Positions 22,245 to 34,608 of a DNA stretch of 64,000 nt are shown here, in pieces. Within the stretch, counting starts at the first letter, position 1, and each line of letters opens with the position of its first letter. This stretch comes from Zizania palustris. Its lineage: Eukaryota > Streptophyta > Magnoliopsida > Poales > Poaceae. A program made the position numbers and the translations under genes. The notes under the pieces were generated by a model. It saw only the letters and a list, made by a program, of their open reading frames with translations, ran no database searches and was not told where the DNA came from. The stretch is from contig JAAALK010000081.1 of the NCBI GenBank assembly GCA_019279435.1, positions 60,255,318 to 60,319,317 of the forward strand. The letters run 5' to 3'.

Positions 22245-23335
22245 CTAGAACCTCAACGCCTGAGAACGTCGCTCATCCTTGATGTGACCATAGAAAAACC
22301 CAACCAAATGACCCGCCCGCTTATAGTAATAACAATGAAACACTCTCCTAGGGGCACTCTCATGAGTCATAGGAGCAATCCTCACAGGCTCCTTGGGTTT
22401 TATCAGAGGTTTCTTCTTGGGAAGAATTTTCTTGGCAGGAGGGGTGGTTTTGTTTGGAGTTTGGGTAGGATTTTTAGCTGATGGAGTGTCTAACTGGGCT
22501 CTTTCTTTCTCTAAGGTAGTGGGTGAGGTAAAAACAATTTTGTTCTCACTATCTGGAGGAATCCTCTCAAAACCCAATCCTAGAGCTAACCCTGCCCTGT
22601 CAGCACACATCTTGGTCTTGGCCAGTGCAAATCCATCCTACCCTTTCCCTCTGAGCATTTGTTAACCACAGAAAGAAGGTATTCATTTTTAGTCATAAGG
22701 TTTTCAGCTTGCCCTCTAGCAAAACTGAGTTGGTCCTTAAGGGTGGTGCAGGTTGGACAAGCAGGCTGCACATCCTTAGAACACTCAGCACTCTCCAATC
22801 TAGCCTTTAACTCCCTAACATGCTTGTCTCTTAAATTAATGCTATCAATTAATAAAGGACAATTTGAACAAGCATCAGAAGAAATAGGTCTAGACTTCAC
22901 CACCAAAAGTTGCTTCTATGCAGTCTCAAGCTTATCAGCAGTTTGAGCATGCACAAAACGCATCTGAGCAAGGTCACTCATGACAACAGTGCAGGATTCA
23001 CATTCAGCATCATTAATTTTAGACTTAAGCATGACATAATTAGTTGAAACAGATTCTAGCCTAAGTCTAAGGTTTTTTCTATCTCTAGCATCCTGAACAA
23101 GTAATCTATCCTGACCAAGAACTACTTCATTCAGTTCATCTATTTTAATTAAAAGCTTGTCATAGGGTAGAGGTACCTCAGATGAGTCAAGATCATCGCC
23201 GCTATGAGTGTTGTCAGCCATGAAGCAAAGGTCGGTGAAATCCATTGCCTTCTTCTCCTCCTTCCTTGGGGACTCTTCCTCCTCATTAGAGCTTGAATCC
23301 TCAGTTGAGGATGTGTCGATGTTGCAAAGAGCCAT
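22245..23335 (-). pseudogene. Gag C-terminal region of copia-1
   Basis: An acidic stretch (SSTEDSSSNEEEESPRKEE) leads to a coiled-coil region (DELNEVVLGQDRLLVQ, INLRDKHVRELKARLESAE) and a CCHC position near 22325 reading CYYYKRAGHLVGFF, in which the second and fourth zinc ligands are lost; copia-3 keeps an intact version. The gag is split by stops near 22910 and 22610. The ATG at 23333-23335 is probably an internal Met exposed by insertion of the next element, not the true start. Confidence 0.75.
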
Positions 23336-23341
23336 GAAAAA

Positions 23342-23528
23342 TGAGGAACATAGTGAGCTGTGTCACTATTGTTCAAAGGAATGATGAGTGATTTATAGGT
23401 TAGATTCATGAGTTGAGTCTGGGTATACTGGAGTTGGTTTGTGTGTCTGTGTTTGTCTCATGTGTGCAGGCGGGAGTTACTCGTCAACTGCCGATGGCAC
23501 GGGATCAAGGTTAGACGGGGAGTCTAAT
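23342..23528 (+). repeat. Start of a copia LTR, probably the 5' LTR of copia-3
   Basis: TGAGGAACATAGTGAG matches the first 187 bases of the copia-3 3' LTR at 54149-54335, with about 16 differences by eye. It stops at AGTCTAAT, exactly where the chromovirus D begins; the 3' LTR continues past that point with GCCAT. I infer that 23342-23528 and 48774-54475 are two parts of one element, with D and the CACTA/E block nested between them. The alternative is two separate insertions of one family. Confidence 0.7.
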
Positions 23529-23988
23529 TGATAGAGCTGAACTGCCCAATCTTTCGGTGAGTGGAGATAACTTCGATTTGGTGGAAGAAGACCCTCACGA
23601 TCCGACTACGACGAGCGAACCCGCAGCGCCAATGCAATTGCTGAACCAACTCCCTGTGGTTACTGACCTTGTTGATGCAAGATCAGCCTGATCACGAAGA
23701 TCGTTTCCTGTTCGCAATCGAAGAATGAACAAGAAAGAGATGCGAGCAATATGAATATCACTCAAGGTGGAGTTCTGAATCACACGATGATAGCGCTGTT
23801 TGGCGCGTGTCAAAAGTAGCAAAAGCTAATTGTAAATCAAAACTCTAGTCTATAGGAATGACAAGACTCTATTTAAATAGAGGGGGGGAAAAGGTGGGCG
23901 CAGCCCCTATTGTGGATGGCCAAGGAGGGGGGGCGCCCCTAGGAAGGCCGACTCTAGGCAGGCCCACGTCTATTCTTCTGGGCCTTCA
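23529..23988 (-). repeat. 3' LTR of chromovirus D (about 460 bp)
   Basis: On the minus strand it runs from TGAAGGCCCAG to CTCTATCA; TG and CA termini are present and the inner edge follows a short purine tract. A TATA-like TATTTAAATA lies at 23871-23880. The last codons of pol run a few bases into the LTR. Confidence 0.65.
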
Positions 23989-26407
23989 TTCTTTAGTAGT
24001 ATGACGAAATTTAGCTCTCTTGCACGGGCCCTCGTGATTATCCCAGAAGGAGATGGCGCCGAAGAAGGTGCTGCTGGTGTAGATGTACTGATGTCCTCAT
24101 CATCCTCCCCTTCTAGAATCGAAGTCGTCCTCGACGGCAACTCCTCATCCTCGCCCGCATATGGTCTCAAATCTACCACATTAAAACTAGTGGAAACACC
24201 AAACTCCGCAGGTAGGTCAAGGATATAAGCATTATCATTAATCTTGGTTAGCACTTTAAAAGGACCAGCAGCACGAGGCATCAATTTAGAATGGCGCAAA
24301 TTAGGGAAACGATCCTTTCGTAAATGCAACCAAACCATATCACCAGGTGCAAAAGTAACATGTTTTCTTCCTTTACTACCAGCAACCTGATTTTAGCATT
24401 AGCAGCAGCAATGTTTTGGTGTGTTTGTGCATGAAGGTCAATCATTTGTTCAACATGAGCAACTGCATCGAGATGTGGAGCTTCCGCAGCATCAAGTGCG
24501 AACAAATCAATAGGTGCTCGAGGAATGTAACCATAAACAATCTGAAAAGGGCACATCTTTGTAGAAGAGTGTGTGGCATGATTATAAGCAAATTCAATAT
24601 GAAGCAAGAAATCCTCCCAACATCGCAAATTTTTATCCAAAATAGCCCTAAGCATGGTTGACAAGGTTCTATTAACTACCTCAGTTTGCCCATCAGTTTG
24701 AGGATGACAAGTTGTGCTAAACAGCAATTTAGTTCCCACTTTATTCCACAGAGATCTCCAAAAATGACTGAGAAACTTAGCATCACGATCAGAGACTATT
24801 GTATTTGGAATGCCATGCAAACGAATAATCTCTCGAAAGAACAATTCAGCAACAGTGCGAGCATCATCAGTTTTAAGACAAGGTATAAAATGCGCCATTT
24901 TGGAAAATATATCAACAACCACAAAAATGCTATCCCTCCCCTTCTTAGTTCTAGGCAATCCCAAAACAAAGTCCATAGAAATATCAAGCCAAGGGGAAGT
25001 AGGGACAGGCAAAGGCATATACAAACCATGGTTGTTCAACCGGGACTTAGCTTTTTGACATGTAGTGTAGCGTGCAACAAGGCGCTTGACATCACGGCGC
25101 ATCCAGGGCCAAAAGAAATGTGCGGCCAGCACCTCGTGCGTCTTGTGGACACCAAAATGTCCCATGAGACCACCACCATGTGCCTCCTGTAACAACAAAA
25201 GACGAACCGAGCTTGCAGGAATACACAACTTGTTAGCGCGAAACAGGAACCCATCCTGCATGTGGAATGGACCCCAAGGTTTGCCAGGCGTGCAATGAGT
25301 TAGAACATCTTTAAAATCAGCATCGTTGACATATTGATCCTTCACAGTTTGCAAACCAAAAATTTGAAAATCGAGCTGTGAAAGCATGGTATATCTACGA
25401 GACAACGCATCAGCAATGACATTCTCCTTCCCGTTCTTGTGTTTAATAATATAAGGAAAAGACTCGATGAATTCTACCCAACTAGCATGACGACGGTTCA
25501 GATTTGTTTGGGTATGAATATGTTTCAAAGCCTCATGATCAGAATGAATTATGAACTCGTGATGCCAAAGATAGTGCTGCCATGTGTGCAAAGTGCGGAC
25601 TAGAGCATACAACTCCTTATCATAAGTAGAATATCGCAAGCTAGCACCGCTTAATTTTTCACTGAAATACGCAACCGGTTTTCCCTCTTGTAACAAGACA
25701 GCACCTAATCCAATCCCGCTAGCATCGCATTCAAGCTCAAATACTTTAGTAAAATCAGGCAATTGCAAGAGGGGGGCATGTGTTAACTTATCTTTCAAAG
25801 TGTTGAACGCTACCTCCTGCGAGTCGCCCCAAGAAAATAGCACACCTTTCTTTGTAAGCTCATGTAGAGGTGCTGCAATGGAGCTAAAATCACGTACGAA
25901 CCGACGGTAAAAACCTGCAAGTCCAAGAAAACTTCGAATCTGTGTGACCGTCGTCGGTGTGGGCCATTCCCGAATTGCATCAACCTTGCTGCTATCCACC
26001 TCGATGACCTATGGGGTAACAACATAACCAAGAAACGAGACACGTTGTGTGCAAAAGATGCATTTTTCCATATTAGCAAACAAGCGGGCAACACGCAAGG
26101 CATCAAAAACAGCACTCAAATGTTCTAACTGCTCTTCCATAGTCTTGTTGTAAATAAGGATATCATCGAAGTAGACAACAACAAATAGTCCTATTAAGGG
26201 TCTAAGAATTTCATTCATCAAACACATAAAGGTGCTGGGAGCATTAGTCAATCCAAACGGCATAACCAACCATTCATATAACCCAAATTTCGTTTTAAAA
26301 GCCGTTTTCCATTCATCTCCTAATTTCATGCGAATCTGATGGTAGCCACTACGTAAATCAATCTTAGTGAAAATCATGGCACCACCAAGTTCATCTAGCA
26401 TATCATC
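23970..26407 (-). pseudogene. RT, RNase H and integrase of chromovirus D
   Basis: RT palm with VVYFDDILIYN (YFDD box about 26161-26173), then RNase H (LECDASGIGLGAVLLQEG, YSTYDKELYAL), the integrase zinc domain (HGGGLMGHFGVHKT, CQKAKSR) and the core (D in DISMDFVLG, D in IVSDRDAKF, E in GQTEVVNRT). The C-terminus is RAAGPFKVLTKINDNAYIL followed by an acidic and Ser/Pro-rich tail ending ITRARARELN. A TAG at 26009-26011 and a frameshift near 24390 break it. The N-terminal RT and everything upstream are in the gap. Confidence 0.85.
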
Positions 26408-26507
26408 NNNNNNNNNNNNNNNNNNNNNNNNNNNNNNNNNNNNNNNNNNNNNNNNNNNNNNNNNNNNNNNNNNNNNNNNNNNNNNNNNNNNNNNNNNNNN
26501 NNNNNNN
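26408..26507. other. Assembly gap (100 N)
   Basis: Exactly 100 N, a conventional placeholder. Both flanks are mid-element: D lacks gag, PR and 5' LTR, and E lacks its 5' LTR (expected about 3.4 kb) and PBS. The missing sequence is therefore almost certainly far longer than 100 bp. Confidence 0.98.
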
Positions 26508-26652
26508 GAGTGTGTTGTGGGTAGAATAAGAACTTGATTGTAATAAACTATTTACACCACTTGATATATTGGTGTGCTTGAATGCTACATGTTAAATTTT
26601 AGTTGTATTACTGTTTCGTCATCTTTTGCTTCTTCACTTGGATATTCAGAAG

Positions 26653-29600
26653 ATGGCCGACCACCAGAACACCGGCTCCAACAACGGAGCAGGAGGGAGC
26701 CGAGATGCACCTGAGGGAGTTGTACCCAACTGGGGTGCGACAGGCCCACGTCAGTCTGGGTCGCCTTCCGCCAACCACCCCACCTTGGCGGAAATGATGG
26801 CGAACCAGAATCATCTGATCACCGCCCTCCTCACCCAAATGCAGCACAACAGGCTCAGTTGGACCGTCTGCAGAATGGGGAGCCCGCCCCTCGCGCACCA
26901 GCACCCGCGGCCGCTCCGCAACTCTCCGAGTTCTTGCGTGTGCGCCCGCCCATCTTCTCGAGCACGACCAACCCGATGGAGGCCGGAGATTGGCTCCGCA
27001 CCATCGAGAAGAAGCTCGACCTCCTCCCCTGCACAGACCGGGAGCGAGTGGCCTTCGCCACTCATCAGCTCCAGGGTCCCGCCGCTGAGTGGTGGGACAA
27101 CTATCGCGCATCCCAGCCAGAAGGCCACATGGTGACTTGGGCGGAGTTCACCATCGCCTTCCGCGCCGCCCACGTCCCCGCCGGTGTCATCGCGGTCAAG
27201 CAGCAGGAGTTCCGCGACCTGCAGCAGGGCAACCGGACTGTCATGGAGTACCTCCATGAGTTCAACCGCCTCGCTCGCTACGCACCGGAGGAAGTGCGCA
27301 CCGACGCCCTCCGCCAAGCCAAGTTCCTAAGGGGACTTAAGGATGAGCTGTCCATCCAGCTCGTCGCCGCCGACTTCGCCGACTTCCAGCGGCTGGTCAA
27401 TAAAGCGCTCATCCAAGAGACTGAGCAGAACAAGCTGGACCTCAAGAAGAGGAAGATGATCGCCTTCAAGCATCAGCAGGCGAACACTCAGAGGCCCCGC
27501 TTCGTCCCTCCGCCACCAGCACCCGCCTACCATCCTCGGCCCGCCTACAGGCCACCTCACGCAGCCGGTGGATCCAACGCCGGGCATCCTCGCCCCGCTC
27601 CACCAGCTCCGGCCGCTCAGCCCGCACCGGCCGCCAAAGCCCCGATCTTGAGGGATCGCCAAGGAAGGCCGGTCGTCTGCTTCAACTGCCGCAAGGAGGG
27701 GCACTACTCCCACCAGTGTCCCCACCCCAAACGGCCCCAAGGCGCGGCGTCCAACCAGGCGGTGCGAGCCCGCGTAAACCACGTCAACGCGGAGGAAGCT
27801 CAGGAGGCGCCAGAAGTCGTGCTCGGTACGTTTACTGTGAATTCCGTACCGGCCTTGATATTGTTTGACTCTGGAGCGACACACTCCTTCGTCTCCGAGG
27901 ATTTCGTAAAATCACATGGACTGGACGTACTTCCGCTACCCACACCCATGGTTATTACTACTCCCGGCAACAAGACCTTAGCCCGCTTATATAGCCCTAA
28001 GGTTCAGATTGAGATCCTAGGAGTATTGTTTCGAGCCGAGCCAGTTCTCATCCAATGCACCGGACTTGATTTCATCCTAGGGATGGATTGGTTGATGAAG
28101 CATAAAGGTGTGATCAACTGTGCCAACAAATCCGTCACGGTGACCAACCCAGAAGGCGAAGTCGTTACCTTTCGTATGACCAGTCGCAAGCCGCTCAGTG
28201 CGTCCCTTCACTCTTTGGCCCTTGAAGAAGTACCCATAGTCAAGGAGTTCGCGGACGTCTTTCCTGAAGATCTACCGGGAATGCCTCCCAAGCGAGACAT
28301 CGAATTCAGGATCGAGCTTGTCCCCGGCACCACTCCAATTTCCAAGCGCCCATACCGGATGGCCGCCAATGAACTAGCTGAGGTCAAAGCCAATATTGAA
28401 GACCTAGAGCAGAAAGGGTACATCCGACCGAGTACCTCACCCTGGGGTGCCCCGGTTATCTTTGCCTTAAAGAAGGACAAGACCAAAAGGATGTGCGTGG
28501 ACTATAGGGCCTTGAACGATGTAACCATCAAGAACAAGTATCCTCTGCCACGGATCGACGATCTGTTCGATCAACTGAAGGGATCCTCGGTGTTCTCCAA
28601 GATTGACCTCAGGTCGGGATATCACCAATTGAGGATTAGAGAAGAGGATATACCCAAGACTGCCTTCACCTCCCGTTATGGTCTCTACGAGTATACGGTG
28701 ATGTCGTTCGGACTCACGAATGCCCCGGCCTTCTTCATGAACATGATGAACAATGTATTCATGGAGTTCTTGGACAAGTTCATCGTGGTATTCATCGACG
28801 ATATCCTCGTTTACTCCAAGACCAAGGAGGAACACGAGACTCACCTCCGTCTGACCCTCGGAAAGCTAAGGGAGCAGCAACTATACGCCAAATACAGCAA
28901 ATGCGAATTTTGGTCGTCTGAGGTGAAGTTCCTCGGCCATGTCATATCTGCCGGAGGAATAGCAGTGGACCCAACCACCGTTGAAGCGGTAACCAACTGG
29001 CTACAGCCAACGACCGTGACCGAGATCCGGAGTTTTCTCGGATTGGCCGGATACTACCGCCGGTTCATCGAGAATTTTTCCAAGATCGCCAAGCCGATGA
29101 CCAGACTTCTGCAAAAAGAGGTGAAGTTTAATTGGACCCCCGACTGCGAAGAGAGCTTCCAGACTCTCAAGAAGAAGCTCGTGTCAGCCCCATTCTGACT
29201 CTGCCAGACATCCGGAAAGACTTCCACGTCTACTGTGATGCCTCTCGTCAAGGATTGGGATGTGTCTTAATGCAAGAAGGGAAGGTGATATCCTATGCCT
29301 CCCGGCAGTTGAGACCGCATGAGCTGAACTACCCAACCCACGACCTGGAACTAGCCGCCGTGGTTCATGCCTTGAAGATATGGAGACATTACCTTGTGGG
29401 AAATCGGTGTGAGGTCTTCACCGACCACAAGAGTCTCAAGTACATATTCACCCAACCAGATCTGAACCTCAGGCAAAGGAGATGGTTGGAACTGATCAAG
29501 GATTACGACTTGGGCATCCATTATCATCCAGGCAAAGCGAATGTGGTGGCAGACGCCCTTAGTCGAAAAGGGTACTGCAATGCCATCATGATTCAAGCCC

Positions 29601-31117
29601 AGGCTCCTCTACTTTATAAGGAGATGGAAAGGCTAAATCTAGGGATCACCACTCATGAGTACCTCGCTGCCTTGGAGTCTCGGCCTGTCTTAATAGACCA
29701 GATCCGAGAGAAGCAGAAGGAAGACCCGGACATCCTGGAGATCCAGCAAAACATGAGGAAGGGTAAAGCCCCCGGATTCTCCGAGGACGAACATGGTACC
29801 ATTTGGTTCGGAAACCGAGTATGCGTACCCAACCTACCTGAGTTGAAGACTCTCATCCTTCAAGAAGCCCACGATACTCTATACTCCATTCATCCCGGGA
29901 GTACAAAGATGTACCAAGACCTGAAGGAGAAATATTGGTGGGTCAGCATGAAGAGAGAAATAGCCGAGTATGTGGCCAAGTGCGACACATGCCGGCGAGT
30001 CAAGGCAGAGCATCAGAGACCTGCCGGACTTCTTCAACCCCTCAAAGTCCCTGAATGGAAGTGGGAAGAGATAGGAATGGACTTCATCACGGGACTGCCC
30101 AGGACCCAAGCTGGTCATGATTCTATCTGGGTGATCGTTGATCGACTCACCAAGGTAGCCCACTTCGTTCCGGTCAAGACAACTTACACCGTCGCCAAGT
30201 TGGCTGAGTTGTATATGACCCGGATCGTGTGCCTCCACGGAGTTCCCAAGAAGATTGTATCTGACCGCGGGAGCCAGTTTACCTCCAAGTTTTGGAAGAA
30301 CCTTCAAGAGGAACTCGGCACCCGGCTGAACTTTAGCACCGCCTATCATCCACAGACCGACGGTCAAACCGAAAGGGTCAACCAGATATTGGAGGATATG
30401 CTTAGAGCTTGTGCTCTAGACTTTGGCGGAATGTGGGACAAGAACTTACCTTATGCAGAGTTCTCCTACAACAACAGCTATCAAGCCAGCCTGCAAATGT
30501 CCCCGTTCGAAGCACTCTATGGGCGTAAGTGCAGAACGCCGTTGCTCTGGGATCAAACCGGAGAATCACAACTGTTTGGGACAGATTTATTGAGAGAAGC
30601 CGAAGAGAAAGTTAAGATCATAAGAGACCGACTGAAGGCAGCCCAATCCAGACAAAAGAGCTACGCCGATAACCGTCGAAGAGATCTAGCCTTTGAGGAG
30701 GGCGATTATGTCTACCTCCGAGTCACTCCCCTCCGTGGCACTCAAAGGTTCAACATGAAAGGCAAACTAGCACCCCGCTACGTCGGACCTTTCCAGATCC
30801 TCCGTCGACAAGGAGAAGTGGCATATCAACTTGAACTGCCTCCATCCTTGGCAGGCGTTCATGATGTGTTCCATGTCTCGCAGCTGAAGAAGTGTCTCCG
30901 TGTGCCCACCGAGCAAGCCGACCTTCAGCAGCTCAACGTCCAAGAAGACTTGACCTACATAGAGAGACCCGTCAAGATCTTAGAAACCAAGGAAAGAGTA
31001 ACCAGAAGTCGCGTCGTCCGCTTCTGCAAAGTCCAATGGAACAACCATCCCGCAGAAGAAGCCACTTGGGAAAAAGAAGACGAGCTGAAAGCCCAATACC
31101 CCGAACTATTCGAGTAG
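26653..31117 (+). pseudogene. Gag-pol polyprotein of chromovirus E, two frameshifts
   Basis: ATG 26653 (MADHQNTGSNNGAGG). A frameshift near 26850 precedes the gag domain (WLRTIEKKLDLLPC, FLRGLKDEL). A CCHC knuckle, CFNCRKEGHYSHQC, lies near 27679, and the protease box LFDSGATHSFV with D at 27868. RT has the FIDDILVYSK box near 28790. A second frameshift around 29140-29195 lies between RT and RNase H (VYCDASRQGLGCVLMQ). Integrase has a zinc domain (CDTCRRVK) and D-D-E residues in GMDFITGL, IVSDRGSQF and GQTERVNQI. The C-terminal chromodomain ends EEATWEKEDELKAQYPELFE. Chromodomains of this class target integration to heterochromatin. Apart from the two indels the frame is open, so this is a recent, nearly intact copy. 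Confidence 0.9.
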
Positions 31118-31950
31118 CGTTCCAATCTCGAGGACGAGATTCTTGTAAGGGGGATAGGTTTGTAACACCTCAATTTTTCAAAACAATAAAAATATTATTA
31201 AATTCAATTTCTTGGAATTATTATTTCTGAAAATAACTTAAATACCTCTTTATACCCTTTTGAACTACAACATAGAGTAGATGACCAAATTAGGAGGTGA
31301 AACTTTTTGTATATGATCCTAAGGCCAAAAGATAATTTTGAGAATTTTTATAAATTTTTACCAGCCTTGGAAGTAGCCCTAATCTTTTAATCTATTTTCT
31401 GGAATTATTTTTATTCAGAAAAACATTAGAACAGTATTGGGCCGTTTCCCCCTCCCTTCTCTCTCTCCCGGCCGGCCCAGCCCACCCCCCACCCGCGCGC
31501 GCCTTCTGACCAGTGGAGCCCACCCGTCAGTGAGCCCCTCTCCTCTCACGCACGCACCCGACGCCTTGGCCCCACCTGTCGGCGCCAACTTTCTCCCCTC
31601 GCGCCCGAGCCCGACCCCACCCGTCAGTCGCCCGTTCGCTCGCTCGCGTTCGCTGGCTTGTGGCCCCCGCCTGTCAGACCCTTCGTCCCCGCGAGATCCG
31701 CCCCCAAATCGCCCCCCCCTCACCGGCCGACGCCATTACTCGCCTCGGATCCCTTGCCCCCGACCCCCCTCCCCTCGAATTAAGCCCGGCAATCAAACCC
31801 CCTCGTCGCGCTGACCGTTTCCCCCCATTAAACTCGACCGATTCGCGTCCAGGTTCGGTGAATCGAGCTCAACCCGAGCTCGCCGGCGCTTAAACGCGTT
31901 TTAATCCCGGCCACCGCAGACTACGCCCCCTCTGCCCCCGCCGATGACCC

Positions 31951-31958
31951 TATATAAA
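31951..31958 (+). promoter_or_regulatory. TATA box in LTR E
   Basis: CCCTATATAAACCCCCC, a clear plant TATA box, with transcription expected to start near 31985. Confidence 0.7.
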
Positions 31959-33237
31959 CCCCCCGGCCGTCCGCAATGCGCCCCCACGCTCACACACTGC
32001 GAGATCCAACAGAGCCCTTGCATTCCACATTTTAACGCGCCACCACCGCCCGTCCTCCAGCCGCCGCTCGCCGTCGCCGGAGTCCCTCTCCGTCCACGCC
32101 GATCACACCGTCGTGACCACCGGGACCTCCCCGACCTCGGCCACCACTCCATCGACGTCGAACCCCGCCGGATCGCCGTCGCCGCCAAGGACCCGAACGC
32201 CTCCGCCGCCTTCACTCGTCGCCGGCCACACTCCGTCGATCTTTTCTCACCGCCGAGGTACCCTCGTGATCCCCGTAGTACCCTCGTTCCGTTTTAGGCC
32301 TTAGACTAGGTCGCCGTCACTCGCCGTGGCCGCTAGCCCACTCGCCGTCGTCGGAGAAGACGACCGGCACGGGTCGAGTACCCGTGCCGTGTCGGATTCA
32401 CGCACGACCGTGCGATCTGGATCCGACGGTGATGTTTAATCCCCGCGTGCGGATTAATCTGATCCGTTAGATCTCGGCGAAGGGGTACGTTTTAATCTCG
32501 TGCGTCCATCTGTATTTAAAACCCGCGTTTAATCCTGTGCGTCCACGTGGTACCGGTTCGCACGTTTTAATCCTGGCCGTCCGTAGCCACTTGCGCGTCC
32601 CGCCTCGCCCTCGCGCGTCGGATCTGGATCCGACGGTCCAGATCGACCCGGCGCACGCGCACAGTGCGCGGGTTCACCGTGGGCCTGGCTCACCGTGGAC
32701 CCGAGAGGTTTAAAATTTGAAAATAAATTCCAGAAATGCTTTTAAACTTGTAAAATTCATATCTAATGCATTTGAACTCTAAAAATTGCCATTCCAATTT
32801 TAGAAAATTCATAAAATTATTCTCTACATGTTTATGCAATAAAAACAGTAGGTTTATTTGGACATTTTCATGTTTATTTAAATAAGTATTCAAATGCCTT
32901 TAGGATTTAAATGTAAATTCAAATATTTAAATTCCAGAGAACTTATATAATTGTCCCTTCTGTTTAAACACTAAAACCACTAAGTTTTCCCTGAATCATT
33001 GATATTAAATTGATTAGAAAACTTAATGTAGTATTATATACACTTGAAAACCTTTATTATGAAAAACAATAATTCATTTACATTCACTTTAAATTAATGG
33101 AGGAATAAATTTCAGGACTTTAATATCTGAATTTATTTTATTTTTAATCCAACCAGCTTTAACTTATATGCTTGCAATGTAATGTTATATGGTTTGATTG
33201 AATGTGGTACTCTTTTTATTTTACTTATTATTAAAAA

Positions 33238-34390
33238 GACTACGACGTCGCCGAGGAGCCGGAGTACTTCCCCGAAGTCCCTCCCTCTCCCTTTGCTGAA
33301 CAAGGCAAGTCACCAAACAATTCTTTTGAGCATATTGAACCCATGTCTGAATTGACTATCGCTAAAACACATAGGTTATGTATATGCATTAGTCAAATGA
33401 ACCCTTACATTATATTTATTTAGGATCCCCCGACCTTGATGTGCAACCCAAGCCATGCTATCTCGCCTAACCTCCTTGTCACCATATGATCAATGATATT
33501 AGCTAGTGTCCAAGGTATTGGCACGGCCGCTATAGGATAAAAATGAGTCGTAGTGAAATGGTTCTGTTATATGATCCCGTTACTTCTTATCTTTGGAAAT
33601 TCTGTTGGTGATGAGTCATGGTTGTGAGTGTATGCATGGTGGGTTCCGGGTGCAAGCTAGGGCATTGGTCAGTCGCACCCGGGGCACTATAAGGACCGGT
33701 CTGAGGGATCCGTTGCAATACACTTACGTACTAACCACAAGTCTAGTGGGTAAGTCCTAACTAAGGTATGGGTTGTTCCAAACCGAGGCCACCACTTGGA
33801 GATGGGTCAAGTTGCACCTGCGGGTGACTTGTACCAATGTGGCGCAAAAGGGGGTGCGACGTTAGCCGGGATGCGGCCCGGCGCGCCGGCGAAACCTAGA
33901 GCGGGTGGTTATCGCTTGGAACATCTCATATTGAGGTTTTGGCACGAGTTCCCGTGAAATGGGTCATCTCGTTGAGATGGGTGCGTGCCTTGTGGGTACA
34001 GTAGTACATCTCTGATCAGAGTCTTAAATCTTTTCGAAAAGCCGAGCCCACGGTCAAGGGCGGGTTGCGTGACATCCCACAGTTAGTCTACTTTGAAAAT
34101 GTATGTGCATGTTGAATTGTCATGTAAGGACTGTTGTGCGAGGAGGTAAAACGTACTCCTCGAGTTAGTGGGTGTTGTTGATGTTCATGTCTACTTTTCC
34201 GCATAATTAAAATGTGATTACATTAAATGCAATAACCGTAAATGTACTTTTCCGCACTTTGAGCCATTACCCTTCCTTGTTTATTACCTTGCATTAGTAT
34301 TTGCATTTGCGGTGGCTTGTTGAGTACTTTTTGTACTCATACCCGTTGGACCCCACAGAGGATACCTACTATGAAGACGGTCTGGAGTAG
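33238..34390 (+). other. Two acidic exon-like islands inside LTR E
   Basis: 33238-33303 translates as DYDVAEEPEYFPEVPPSPFA plus EQ between an AG and a GCAAGT sequence; 34359-34390 follows a CACAG acceptor and reads DTYYEDGLE then TAG. The surrounding 1 kb has no coding signal. They could be exons of a leader ORF transcribed from the LTR. Speculative. Confidence 0.35.
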
Positions 34391-34608
34391 CGACCCAGTC
34401 GAGAAGAAAGATCCTGAAGAAGGAGTTCGTCATGCCGTTTTCTAAAATATTTTATTTGTTGCTTTTACTAAAGACAATGATGTAATAATTATGGCCTGCG
34501 TGCCATGAATACTGTATGCTGTACGTATGTCGCATGATGAACCTCTTGGATTATTGTTTTTCTTATGAAATTCAATAATGTCTCGATTTGATAAATCGGG
34601 GCGTGACA

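Larger units (their letters stand above)
20648..23341 (-). mobile_element. SIRE/Maximus-type copia element (copia-1), internal fragment
   Basis: Minus-strand gag C-terminus, protease and integrase in normal copia order (gag, PR, INT), with RT expected further left but displaced by element B at 20647/20648. At 23342 the gag is cut by a plus-oriented copia LTR, so another element inserted there. No LTR of copia-1 itself lies in the window. Integrase translation runs straight into the last bases of LTR B, showing that the junction is an insertion rather than an element end. Confidence 0.8.
23529..26407 (-). mobile_element. Reina-like chromovirus (Ty3/gypsy) D, 3' part
   Basis: A minus-strand element with LTR 23529-23988 and pol up to the assembly gap. 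gag, protease and the 5' LTR are missing into the gap. CTAAT (23524-23528) is the expected target duplication in the copia LTR. RT, RNase H and integrase resemble the Reina/CRM group of chromoviruses by eye (HKNGKENVIADALSRR, LHLRKDRFPNLR); I favour Reina but did not compare sequences computationally. Confidence 0.8.
26508..34608 (+). mobile_element. Tekay/RIRE3-type chromovirus (Ty3/gypsy) E
   Basis: 5' untranslated sequence (26508-26652), one gag-pol gene ending in a chromodomain, a polypurine tract (GTAAGGGGGATAGG, 31145-31158) and a 3448-bp 3' LTR beginning TGTAACACC and ending CGTGACA. The long LTR with these ends plus the terminal chromodomain is typical of the Tekay (Del) clade. The 5' LTR falls in the gap. 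AGACG (34609-34613) is the candidate target duplication. E lies in the SIRE-type LTR whose end is 34609-36375. Confidence 0.88.
31161..34608 (+). repeat. 3' LTR of chromovirus E (3448 bp)
   Basis: TGTAACACCTCAATTTTTC to GGGGCGTGACA. It holds a GC-rich block with a TATA box (31951), a 5' leader rich in CCG/GCC, an AT-rich stretch and two short acidic exon-like islands (33238-33303 and 34359-34390). Long ORFs at 31415-32304 on both strands are products of the GC-rich composition. Confidence 0.85.

Noticed and set aside
23529..26407. Centromeric CRM element as the identity of D
   Set aside because: RT and integrase motifs look closer to Reina-type, and the CRM C-terminal signature was not seen; not provable without alignment.
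26608..27317. Long ORFs on the strand opposite gag of element E (up to 168 codons)
   Set aside because: They mirror a GC-rich real gag frame and show no domain or splice signal; shadows.
31415..32304. ORFs in both directions in the GC-rich part of LTR E
   Set aside because: Proline/arginine-rich translations of CCG/CGC repeats around a leader; no conserved motif.
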